Positions 36,282 to 46,552 of a stretch of DNA of 64,000 nucleotides are shown here, one piece after another. Origin of the DNA: Nelumbo lutea (Eukaryota > Streptophyta > Magnoliopsida > Proteales > Nelumbonaceae). Each line of letters begins with the position of its first letter. The first letter of the stretch is position 1. The DNA lies in the NCBI GenBank assembly GCA_022828595.1, contig JAKGHH010000004.1, positions 53,346,422 to 53,410,421 on the forward strand. The letters run 5' to 3'. The notes under the pieces were generated by a model, which did not search any database, was not told the DNA's origin, and saw nothing but the letters and a program-made list of their open reading frames with translations. The translations under genes were made by a program, and so were the position numbers.

Positions 36282-38122
36282 TGTTAGACAGTTTTGTATG
36301 CCCATAGCTTCAATCAAGATGATGTACTTTATGAGTTTATTGTAAATGAATAAAAGTGCATATTTGATTCATGTTCCCTTGGTATGTTTTTGTGTAATAC
36401 CCTTAAACTGGACACTTAATGAGACTGTGGTGCTAGTGGGTCAGTCTGGGGAGACCTATCCTGACAAGGCTGACACTGTACTGCCACCAAGTCGGTTGGG
36501 TTGGCCTGTCTCAGCTACCAGGGTGAGACCCTATGATTAATTGAATCTATTAACTGGACCAGATTTTCAGTATTGCCCTGGACCTTGGAGATTGATGGGA
36601 AAAACTGGAAAGTTACACCCAACCCCTAATCTCGATTATGATACTACACTAGGTGTCAAACTGGGTTGTCTTTTATATACCAATCAGTGAGATCCTTAGC
36701 GGGGGTCAAAACCTGAGTATGTTGGGACAGTTTGAGAATTCATCTGAGTGGGTGATCATAGTGACAGGATCAACCCCTTTGTCAGACAAAGGTAATGATC
36801 GGGGATGCACATCACTGATGGAAACCAAGACTGCCGGCAGCCGATTTCAATTGTTGATTTGCAAAAGGCTTTAATTCCCGGGATCCATGTAAGTAGAGAG
36901 TGCAACACTGTTCCTTGCAGCCGAGGGAGAGGTCCTCTCTTGTAGGGCAATGTATGATCATTATGGACTGAGAGGTTAAGTGTAAGACCGTTGAGAATAA
37001 TACCTGATGGGCTAATCTTGCATCTGCCCACAATCCCTTGGTGTTACAAGGTGGCTTGGCACAGGGGCCACTTAGGGTAAGTGTTGGGCCCATAGAGCCC
37101 ATAAGATGGGTTTCAGGGGGTGCACTGTCCATAACAGTGTATTCGGCCAGGCCTTATCACAAAGGCTGGGCCGAACCCATGTGGCTGATTTGTAGATCGA
37201 TGTTTGGGTCCCACGCCATACAAGGAAGCCCAACTGGGTAGCGGTTAGGAAGGTTAAGTGAGCACATAAGTTTAATGGGCCTAAAGCCCATTTCGAACTA
37301 GGCTATTTAATTAGTTAATAATGGGGCGAATTCTGAGATGGATTAGAAATTAGGATAGGGTCTTGACCCTATCCATTTAGAGAGTCCAGATCTAAATGTG
37401 ATTCAGATCTAGAAACCTCCTAATGAGATTAGGAGAAATCTAATCTAATCTACAGATAAGATAAGGGTTTATCCCTATCACCTAAAGAGAGATCTTATCC
37501 AAATATGATTTGGATAGGCAGCTCTTAATTGGATTAGGAGCTGATCTTTTAGGTTAACAAAAGCAAGAGAAGGCAGCAGCCTTTAGAAGACATCACATTC
37601 AAATCCTCTTTAGTGCTGAAATCAAGAAGGAAGAATTAATCATCTTTGCAGAATTCTTTTCTTGCCGCCTACCTGTTCTTGCCTCCCTGTTTTGCCAAGT
37701 TTGATCTCCAGTTGTGGGAGAAGTCAAGATTCCATCTTGGCATCAGTTCTTTGAGAAAGAAATGATAGGAAGCTATGCTCATGTGCCATCTAGTTGATTC
37801 TTGCGAAGGGTCTAGTTCTTTGGAAGAACACTGCTGATTCTGTTTCACCTTGCACTGCACCATCTTCAGTGGGAGCAGATTTTGGATCCTTACTTGGGCA
37901 CGAACACCTCCATTGGGAGATACTATTTCTCCGTATCAGGTATAATCCCTCCCTACTTGGTTTAGATCTGGTTCAGTTTATTGTTCAAGAATGATCCTTG
38001 AAAATATGATTTTCTAAATAGGGAATGCGATTCCTAGTTGAAGGGAGAGAAAAATTTTTGAAATTCGCCCCCCTTATTCTGCAATCTTTGGGTGTCCATG
38101 TGATTGATATCCTATCCCTTCA
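36282..38122 (+). repeat. Copia-B 3' LTR
   Basis: 1841 bp, TGTTAGACAG to CCCTTCA. It is complete and was used to recognise the two pieces of the 5' LTR. Where Copia-A has TATAAAAGG, this LTR has only GGTTAACAAAAG near 37553, so the TATA box is degenerate. Confidence 0.92.
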
Positions 38123-39272
38123 ATGGATGGCCGAACCATGCTAGATGGTTGGGTAAAATTTCAAAAATTTTCTATTACCTTTCCAGGAATCATATTCCCA
38201 ATTTTAGAAAAATTGCATTTTTCAAGGGTCATTCTTGCACTGAACTGAACCATATCTAAAACCAAAAGAAATGGAGAAGAATACCTAATATAGAATCCAC
38301 AAGTGTAGCTTCCTAAGGTGGTATTTCACACCCAAAGAGGGTACCAAAACCAGTTTCCGCTGATGATGGTGCAGCTTAGGTTGAAGCCGCTTCAACAACA
38401 CAATCTTTCAGCAAGAACTGTAATCCAACAACTTGGATCAATCAAGGGAGGTGAGCATGAATTGGATCTAATGTTTTCTTACAAAAATCAGATATCAGAA
38501 CTGATCTCTATCAGTTCAAGAACTAGAGGTCAAACTAAGGTTTTGTAGCTTGGCAAGAACTAAGAGGAAAAGCTAATAGCAGAGTGATTTGGAGCAGATC
38601 AAACTCTCTGTTCTTAAACCTTAAGGATCGCCACTCCTAATCGAATTAGGAGGTTCCTAATACAAACATTTATTTGGATTTGGACTCTTTAAGTGGATAA
38701 GACGTATCCTCTTATCCTAATGGTTGATCCAGACCCAAATCCAAACCCATATTCATCCAAGTCACATGACTCCTTAAGCTAACATGTGACTACTTGATTA
38801 ATCTTATTAATCAAGGGCTTTAGGCCCATTAAGCAAATGGCTCACGACCCTATATAGTTGCGGGCACATTTGGCTCTCTTTGTATGCCGTGGGACCCCAA
38901 CACTGACCTCACATAAGCCCAAATGGGATTAGCCCAGCTTCTGTGGAAAACCTGGCCGAATTCACTGTCAAGTACATTGAACCCCTGGGTCCCTTAGTAT
39001 GGGCTCTTAATGGGCCCAACATTTACACTAAATGATCCTTGAGTCCAGCCATCCTATTAAGGCCCAAGGACAATGGACTTAAGTGAGATATAGCCCATCA
39101 GATAAAACAACCCTAAATGGTCTCTTACACTTAACCACTCAACCCTTAATGATCAAACATTGCCCGACAGGGAATGACCTCCCCCCTGGCTACAAGGTCT
39201 AGTGTTGCACTCTTTGCTTGGATAAATCCCAGGAATTAAAACATTTTGCAAACATTTTTCTTAAAATATAAT
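38123..39272 (-). repeat. Minus-strand Copia LTR, left piece
   Basis: It is homologous, in reverse, to the 3' part of Copia LTRs of the Copia-D type; compare GGTTCAGCCATC at 57090. About 23 bp of the expected terminus are missing at 38123, where Copia-B ends. It is interrupted by the Tat element; the other piece is 52217-52864. The last five bases are the ATAAT duplication. Confidence 0.85.
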
Positions 39273-40155
39273 TGATGCTGCACAATCCGGGCACTCCTAA
39301 CTGGCAACTGACTGGCTCCTAGTTGGCGACAAACAGTACCTGAGAAGAAGACGGTGAAGAATTCTTGGGGGATTTACCCGGTGGAAATACTCCGATGCTT
39401 AAGTTAGAACGCTGAAGAAAGCAGTAAAGAGTGCAAAGAAGGCTAAGATTGCAGGTCGCGTTAGATCACTAAATATTCGAGCTTAGCTCGAGATAAAGTT
39501 CAGATATTTTCAAGATCCAAGATATGAGATACCTTTTTCCCTTCAACCGTGGGGCTCTTAAATATGAGCATTCTTGTCAAATTGGGCGTAACTGCCACTA
39601 GGCCTCTGTTGCAGTCGTTATCTGCCAGGGCTGTGCAGGTGACCGTTGCAGAGTACTACCCAATCGGATGAGTGACACGTCCCGGAAGGACAAACATGCC
39701 ACCATCTGTCGAGAGACGTGGGTGCAGTCTTGTCGGGCTGGCAGGGACTATGCCGCCGGTCAGGAGACGTGGTGTAGTCTGACGGGTACAGTCTTGTCAG
39801 ATAGAAGCTCCCTGAAAACGTCGCGTTGCTTAGTAGCAAGTTGCCTTGTAGCGAGCTATCCTATAGCGAGCTACCCTGTAGCGAACTACCCTGTTGCGAG
39901 CTCCCGGGGGGTACTTTGAGCTCCCGGGGGGTACCCTGTAGGATAGACTTGTCTTGGAGTATTCCCTTTCAGTACGTCGGGGGTCTTCAAGCTCGCGTTG
40001 TAACGATCTCATCATGTGGCGAGCTGTAACATAGCAAGTTGTCCTGTGGGCTTGTTACTTAGTCGCGGTCAGGCCGTTGTGCTGACCTGTTACTTGTGTT
40101 GAGTCATGTCTACGTGTCACCATCTCAAGGGGTTGGGTCAAATCACCCTCCATCA
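39273..40155 (-). repeat. Tat element 3' LTR
   Basis: 883 bp with TGATG/CATCA termini. It contains a 15-bp tandem array (39834-39908, five units) and a local 17-bp duplication containing CCCGGGGGG (39898-39914 and 39918-39934). It is 75 bp shorter than the 5' LTR because of indels around the array. Confidence 0.93.
39834..39908. repeat. 15-bp minisatellite in Tat LTR, five units
   Basis: Units resemble TAGCGAGCTACCCTG. The 5' LTR has six units at 51815-51904, so copy number has changed since insertion. Confidence 0.85.
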
Positions 40156-40170
40156 ATTGCCCCCCACTCT
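40156..40170 (-). promoter_or_regulatory. Tat element polypurine tract
   Basis: On the minus strand, AGTGGGGGGCAA directly precedes the LTR start TGATGG. It confirms the minus-strand orientation. Confidence 0.85.
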
Positions 40171-40479
40171 TCGGGCTAAGGGTGCTACCTTAGCGTGAGG
40201 AGTTCATGAAGTATGACGGGTGGATTTGACTCGAAGTTCAAACTTGATTGACTGATCGCATTAAAAACGTGCGTAGAAGTCAGGGGGTCTCCGGACCTTT
40301 TGAATGCCAAAAAATATGTCGAAGCAGCTCTCAATTTCGGAAGATGTGCAACCGTCATTACCTTAATCATGGGAGACGTGCAGCCAGTCACGTTTCGGCT
40401 TCAGGAGGTGTGTGGTCAACTTAACTGTGAATCGTTAGATCCATCTTAATTCGAGCCGTTGATTTAAGGGCACAGTGGC

Positions 40480-40490
40480 TATAAATAGGA
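40480..40490 (+). promoter_or_regulatory. TATA box of the antisense gene
   Basis: CTATAAATAGG on the plus strand, 145 bp upstream of the antisense ATG (40625), in otherwise GC-rich sequence. It lies outside the LTR, so the antisense gene probably has its own promoter. Confidence 0.65.
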
Positions 40491-41396
40491 GGGCCCCAGG
40501 CCTCATTTCTTTTTCGCTAACTTGCCTTGCTTTCGGATTCTGAGGTCACGTCTTCATCTAGCTCAGGGGGAGTCTTATCATTTGTCAGCATCTCTTCCCT
40601 AGTGAGTCTTATCATTTTGTGAGTATGTCTGGGTATCCTTACCACATCTTTTCTTGGGACAATGACCAAGATGACGCCCCCTCGAGCTCAGGGAGAGCTT
40701 GGGGGCAGGCTCTAGAAGCTCGAGAGGCTTTTGGTGAGACTGCTTCTACCTCTCGGAGCAGGGAGCTAGATAGTTTTGGTCCTTCCTCCATGTCGATGGA
40801 GAGACTTAGGACCTTGGTTCTCCTATTTAACCTCCCCAGATACCTTGTCTATAGTCTCCCTTCCGGTAACTATCCCTGAGAGAATGGTACTGATGAGATA
40901 GTGATCTTCCAGGAGTAGCTCATCGTTGGCCTCTGTCTTCCTCTACATCCTCTGATAGTGGAGGTTTTGAATCACTTCAACGTCACTGTTGACCAGCTTC
41001 ACCCCAACTCCATCCAAAATGTGGTTGGGACTATCTCTTTATTTTATGAGTACTATCTTCCCCTTAACCTTGACATCCTCTCTACCATTCTTTGCATCAA
41101 GAATGCTTCCTTCGGAGCGCCTCCAGAAAGGCGTTTCTACTATTTTTCTCCCCACCACGGCTTCAAGCTCTTATTCAAGCTGCCCACCAGGATCCCAGCC
41201 TAGAAGCGAGACTATTTTGTAGTTCGAGACCCCGAGGGGTGGCCCTTCCCAACTCACTGGAGGGCCGCCATCCAGGATTCAAGGGATGACTTGGATCCCA
41301 AAGTTCAGGAAATACTACAATCCTGGGCAGCGGTTGGCTTCCATTGGTCTGACTAATTGACCGAGGACAAGCTCCCGTAGGCCGACTTGAGCCCGG

Positions 41397-41473
41397 GTAG
41401 GTTGCCTTTTAGGTCACGTAGTGCCTTGTGAATTTTTTTTTTTACTGGACTAATACCTTATGATTTTTGGCAG
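41397..41473 (+). other. Predicted intron 1 of the antisense gene
   Basis: 77 nt, GTAGGT donor, T-rich body, ACTAATA near 41448 as a possible branch site, TTTTTGGCAG acceptor. It joins exon 1 to exon 2 across a change of frame. Confidence 0.65.
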
Positions 41474-41883
41474 CCATCATGTCTGGTGTAGATGCATGCT
41501 GCCTTCTGTCTAGCAACCAGAAGCGCAAGGCAAAGAGGTCGCGTCCTGACCGAGCTTCCACTTCTAGATGCGTTGAGTTCAAGTATGCTAACCCGACCTT
41601 CGCTTCTCCACCACCTGAGGTTCCATTGGTCCCATTTGAGGGAGTTTCCATGGAAGGTGGCCTTGAAGAAGGCGAGCTCCCGGGGCAAGGGCAGTTCCCT
41701 CTGTCTGGGCCATCCCGCCCCTTCCCCTTGCCGTAGTTCCCTACCGGGAACTGGGAGGATGTTAATGATTTCATCGTGGCTGCGCGAAAGAGCCGAAGGG
41801 CGGTCTGCCGTGAGGAGGTAACCCACTAGGGAGAGATGGACCCCAAAGAGCTCGCCAAGCTAGCCTCCACTCACTGCATGGTG

Positions 41884-41957
41884 GTAAGTGTCCTTTCTCT
41901 TCCTTCTCTTCCTTTTCTCTCCTTTTCTCTTTTTTGACCTTAGTCTCTTGTTGGCAG
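41884..41957 (+). other. Predicted intron 2 of the antisense gene
   Basis: 74 nt, consensus donor GTAAGT, long pyrimidine tract of CT repeats, acceptor TTGGCAG. Phase 0, joining CMV to VNSVIHAM. Confidence 0.75.
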
Positions 41958-42531
41958 GTGAACTCTGTCATCCACGCCATGGCCCTCCAGACCAACATTC
42001 ACTCCGGCGATGCTCGAGCTCAAAGGTCAACCGTGCAGAAGCTCCAGGGCAAGCTCGACCGGGCCCGAGGTGAGCTCGAAAGGGGAGCGAGGCCCAGGAA
42101 CTGCTCATCTGGGACCAGGAGGTGCAGATCGCCTGGCTATTTGAAGAGAGTGCTCGCTACTTGAAGGAGTCATCGAGGGTGGCAGCGGAGAGGGAGCTTC
42201 TTCGCCAGTAGGTTTGGGACTTGGAGTCCACACTTCAGGACCAAACTCGGAACTTCGACACCCTGGTGGAGGCTGAGCGGGCTAAGGCAGTGTGGGACTT
42301 CAAGGACTCCCAAGAGTACCAGGAGTACCATGACCTCCAAGTGGAGTATGGCTTGAGCTCCTACCACTCCAGATTTAAGCTCTACCGCTGGCTGGTCCAA
42401 AAGAATTCTCCGGGTTCAACCTCGACGACATAACAATGAAGGGTCTGGACCCTGAGACGGTGGACCTAACGGAGGAGGAGGAGCCTGACTCTCTGGAGGA
42501 TGATGACGAGGAGGAGGCAGTGGATCCCTGA

Positions 42532-42999
42532 GGCCGGTTGCTCTTCTGTTTTTCTTCTCTGAATGGATCCTAGTGGTTCCTGGTTGTCAGAACCTGGTTT
42601 TAAATCTCTTTCTTGGGCAGTTGGGCCCTATTTTGCTTGTTTTTGCTGAACTCTTCCGGCCCAGTTTTTTGTTTTATATAATGAAATTTTTTCTCTTACC
42701 ACTAAGTATGGTGTGCTTTTTATTTTTTGCCGAAGCGATTTTACCACTCGAGCTGTTAGAGCTACATACCCGAAGTAGGATTTTTCGGTAGTTGTTACCC
42801 CAAGCTATCCCTTGGTTCTTGAAGTAGTTTTATAATATACCCTGAGGTAGTTACCATGTATGCCCAAACTGTATGTTCATAGGTCGTTCCTTGTTGGGTT
42901 CAACCAGTATACCGAGACGAGCTACGCTTCACAGGGTTCACACCCGAGCTGCCTACGCCTCTGGTACTAATACTAAGCCTTTGCCAATGAAGTAGTTAG
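42532..42999. other. Spacer between antisense gene and pol-proximal repeats
   Basis: No coding region. AATGAAAT near 42680 could serve as a poly-A signal for the antisense gene. The rest resembles degenerate gypsy 3' untranslated sequence. Confidence 0.4.
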
Positions 43000-43397
43000 G
43001 TCTTTCACAATGTCGAGGCCTTAGTTAGCTTGGCGTTTTAGCCCTTAGGCTAAGGGAGTGACTTATAGTCCACCCTTGGAGTTTGCCCAAGCCATGGAAG
43101 CGACTGGGTCTTGTCATGCCAAGATCTGCGTTAGCTTGACATTTTTGGCCCTTAAGCTCTGAGAGTGACTCGCGGTCTACTTAGCATTTTGCCCATGCTA
43201 TAGAGGCGATTGGGTCTTATCGCGTCGAGGCCAATGTTAGCTCAGCATTTTGTCCCTTAGGCTCTGAGAGTGACTCGTGGTCTACTCAGTAGTTTGCCAA
43301 TGCCATAGAGGCGATTGAGTCTTATCGCATTGAGGCCTGCGTCAGCTCAGCATTTTGACCCTTAGGCTCTGAGAGTGACTCGTGGTCTACTCAGTAG
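43000..43397. repeat. ~106-bp tandem repeat at the end of Tat pol
   Basis: About 3.7 units starting near 43000, 43108, 43213 and 43319. Each contains GTCTTATCGC-like, GCTCAGCATTTTG-like and CTCTGAGAGTGACTC phrases. The last two units are nearly identical; the first is most diverged. The array touches the pol stop codon at 43398. Confidence 0.85.
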
Positions 43398-44640
43398 TTA
43401 CAGGTAATACTGCCTTAAGTTGACAATATTCTATGCCCAAGGTACTTGTTTCCCTTTTAGGGTTTTGAGCTCGTATGTTCCTTCCCCGAGCTTGCCAACA
43501 CCGGGCTCAGGTACCATAACTTTACGAAGGACTAGGTCGCTGACACAGAGGTTCCGCTTTTTGACCTTGGTGTTATAGTACTAAGCTACTCTTTGCTAGT
43601 AGGTTGCAGTCCTGATATATGCAAGGTCCCTTACTTCATCGAGTAGGTCGAGGTTGGTACGTAGCTCATCTTCGTTTGCCTTGTCATCATACGCTTCTAG
43701 TCGTAGCGAGGGAACCTCGATCTCGGCTAGGATAACTGCTTCTGTGCTGTAGGTGAGGTTGAAGGGGGTCTCTCCTGTGGCGGTCTTTACTGTAGTTCGA
43801 TAAGCCCATAGAATGTTGGGTAGCTCGTCTACCCATAGTCCTTTAGCTTGGTCTAACCATGCCTTCAGTCCATAGAGGATAGCTCTATTTGTGACTTCTG
43901 CTTGACCGTTTGCTTGAGGGTGCACGACTGAAGTGAAGTTCTATCGAATTCCCATGTCTTGGCACCAGTTCTGGAATTTAACGTCTTCGAACTGCTTACC
44001 GTTATCAAAAATCAGTACCCGAGGTAACCCGAAGCGGCATACTATATTTTTTCCAAAGAAGTTTTATACGTTTTGAGCTGTGATTGTCACGAGAAGTTCA
44101 GCTTCTACCCACTTGGTGAAATAATCAACCGCTACCACTAAGAACTTCCTTTGGCCTATCGCTGGCGGAAACGGTCCAATTATATCGATGTCCCATTGTG
44201 CGAAAGGCCACGGGCTGGTGAGATACATAAGGTCGGCGGCTGGCTGATGGTGGACATTGGCATGCTTCTGACACTTGTTACACTTTCTATCGAGCTCAAG
44301 AGCATTTGTTTTCATTGTTGGCCAGTAGTACCCCTGTCGTAGCACTTTTTGGGCGAGGGCCTTGCCCCCCAAGTGTCCACCGCACAGGCCCTCATGAGTG
44401 TCGTGGAGCACGAGTTCGGCTTTAGAAGGTCTTAAGTAGTGCAGGTAGGGGAGCGTGTAGGATATTCGATACAGTCGTTCGTTTATCATGACGTATTTGG
44501 CCGCCTGACACTCTACCCTTCTGGCAGCATTGCGGTCTATAGGGAGGGTCTCGTGTAGCAGGAAGCTCGTGAGCAGATCAATCCAGCTCGGCTGTGCTTG
44601 AACGACAGGAGCGACCTCCTCTGCCCCCCCCCCCCGAGAA
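43398..44640 (-). pseudogene. Tat integrase region
   Basis: Minus strand, 3' end of pol. The zinc finger lies around 44230-44400 (HEGLCGGHLGG, then CNKCQKH). The core has the first Asp in WDIDIIGPFPP (about 44185), the second in DNGKQFEDV (near 44000) and Glu in NGQAEVTNRAI (about 43900). The C-terminal part has YYNTKVK and GTYELKTLKGK phrases and ends NLRQYYL before TAA at 43398. Stops near 43941, 43593 and 43431 and a 12-C run at 44624-44635 interrupt it. No chromodomain is seen, as expected for Tat. Confidence 0.88.
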
Positions 44641-46552
44641 TGCTAGGCCGAGGCAGGTTCTCTATGTACACGGTTCTCATGGTATTATCACTAGTGCTGG
44701 CTAACCGGGACAGGGCATCGGCCTCAATGTTCTCTGACCTCGGGATTTGCCTAATGAAGTGTGACTAGAAGTTGAGCAGAGACTCTCTTACTTTGGCTAA
44801 GTAGGCAACCATAGTTGGTTTGTGAGCTTCATACTCACCTGTGACTTGATTGACTACGAGCTGGGAATCGCTGCAGATGACAATATGCTTGGCTTTCACT
44901 TCTTTGGCTAGAGCCAACCAGCTATCAACGCTTCATACTCCGCTTCATTGTTGGATGCCGCAAACACAAAGCATAGTGCATACTCCAGTATTGCGCCACT
45001 TGGGTCGTACAGAATGATTTCAGCTCCGCTGCCCTACTGGTTTGAGGAGCCATCTATGTGAAGGATCCAATGCTCCTCCTCCCAATTCGTGCTTGCCCAA
45101 ACTAGGAGAGATGCTGCACTGGTTGCTACCTCACGGCGCTCGAACTCAACTGGCCTGGGAGCTTCGGACTTGCCCGAACTGGGGGCCTCGTGCACAACCG
45201 GCCTGGGGACTTCGGAGCTGAAAGTGCATTCCACGATGAAGTCTGCCAAGGCTTGGACCTTAATAGTAGTTTATAGATTGTATTGGAGGTTGTACTCACT
45301 GAGCTCAACGGCCCACTTCGTCAATCGACTAGAGACCTCGGGCTTGAGTAGAACTTGCCTCAGAGGTTTGTTGGTGAGGATGACAGCAGTATGAGCTTGG
45401 AAGTATGGACAGAGCTTTCGGGCCGCAATAACTAGTTAATAGGCCAGCTTTTCAATCTCTGGATATCTCGTCTCTGCTCCCTACAACACCTTACTAACAT
45501 AGTAGATAGGTTGTTGGACCTGATCTACCTCTTTTATCAGTACCGAGTTGACCACTTCATCACTTGCCGAGAGGTACAGCTCTAAAACATTGCCCTCCTC
45601 GGGTCGGGTTAAGACTGGTATGCTAGCAAGGTACTTTTTGAGCTCGTCGAACGTGAGCTGGCAATATTGGGTCCATTCAAACCCTTTGTTTTTAATTGCT
45701 TTAAAGAAAGCTAGGCAGCGGTCTGCCGACTTGGACATGAAGCGGCTCAGAGCAGCTATTCGGCCATTTAGCCTCTGAATCTCCTTCACTTTTTGGGGCG
45801 GTCTCATGTCTAGGATAGCCTTTATTTTATACGGGTTGCCCTCAATGCCGTGCCGGTTAACGATGTATCCCAGGAACTTACCCGAGGTGACACCAAAGGC
45901 ACACTTATTTGGGTTCAACTTCATGTTAAATCTACGCAGAATTTCAAAAACTGAGTGCAAGTCTTGTGTTAATTCATGCAAAAACTGGTTTTGACGACCA
46001 TGTCACATAACATTCTATTTTTCGGTTAATCAATGGCTCAAACAACTTATTTATAAGTCTTTGAAAGGTTGCCCCGACATTTTTTAGCCCAAAGGGCATA
46101 ACCTTGTAACAGTACAAGCTAAGCTCGGTTATGAAGGCAGTCTTTTCTTCATTAGATGGGTCCATCCTGATCTAGTTGTAGCCCGAATAGGCATCTAGGA
46201 AACTCAGCAACTCATGCCCCGAGGTCGCGTCCACCAAACGGTCAATCCTGGGAAGTGGGAAGCAATCCTTTGGGGTAGCTCAGTTCAGGTCGGTGTAGTC
46301 GACGCACATGCGCCATTTACCGTTAGCCTTTTTCACCAGAACGGGGTTGGCCACCCAGCTCGGGTAATGGACTTCCCTAATAAAATCAGCTGCGATGAGC
46401 TTCCCGACCTCCTCGTCAACTGCCCTCCATCGCTCGGGGACTAGGTTGCGTTTCTTCTGTCTAACGGGCCTAACTACAGGATCAATATTAAGCTTATGAG
46501 TTATAATGCTAGGGACTATGTCGGACATTTCTGTCGCAGACCATGCAAAAAC
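44641..46552 (-). pseudogene. Tat RT and RNase H
   Basis: Minus strand. RT continues from the other side of the solo LTR with VFAWSATEMSDIVPS, through WRMCVDYTDLN (about 46285) and LLSFLDAYSGYN with the first catalytic Asp. The YVDD box near 46000-46010 has lost about four bases, so the motif and frame are destroyed. The thumb continues as MKLNPNKCAFGV. RNase H has HIDGSSNQ (about 45040-45070) and NNEAEYEALIAG. Several stops and a decayed linker to INT follow. Confidence 0.88.

Larger units (their letters stand above)
10607..38122 (+). mobile_element. Copia-B: Ty1/copia element, 5'-truncated and split by two nested elements
   Basis: Copia-B's own sequence is 10607-11201, 20619-21408 and 30900-38122, about 8.6 kb. 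The 5' LTR lacks its first ~750 bp, judged against the complete LTRs of Copia-A. Copia-A sits in its 5' LTR and Copia-C in its leader, each bounded by a target duplication. The internal region (primer site, ~1.7 kb leader, gag-pol) and the 3' LTR are complete in outline. The 3' end abuts a minus-strand Copia LTR. No target duplication can be checked because the left end is deleted. Confidence 0.85.
40625..42531 (+). pseudogene. Antisense three-exon gene of Tat element (gypsy-type transposon protein family), decayed
   Basis: It is antisense to pol. Exon 1 (40625-41396) starts MSGYPYHIFSWDNDQDD. Its core (LPLHPLIVEVLNHFNVTVDQ, then HPNS and FYYFSPHHGFKLL, about 40943-41170) resembles the plant family named 'putative gypsy type transposon'. 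Introns at 41397-41473 and 41884-41957 have GT and AG ends; removing them (phase 1 and phase 0) joins frames that otherwise differ. Exon 2 (41474-41883) is basic, then Pro-rich. Exon 3 (41958-42531) looks like a coiled coil and ends in an acidic tail rich in Glu and Asp. In-frame stops are at 40877, 40916, 41201, 41354, 41378, 41734, 41827 and about 42209, with frameshifts near 42095 and 42413. Extra antisense genes are known in the Tat lineage; their function is unknown. Confidence 0.75.

Noticed and set aside
39300..40155. Minisatellite units considered as a CRISPR-like array
   Set aside because: Units are contiguous 15-mers without spacers, inside an LTR of a plant retrotransposon.
44624..44635. 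Run of 12 C as a possible programmed frameshift site in Tat pol
   Set aside because: It lies in the decayed RNase H-INT linker, where frames are already broken. A homopolymer sequencing error or expansion is more likely.
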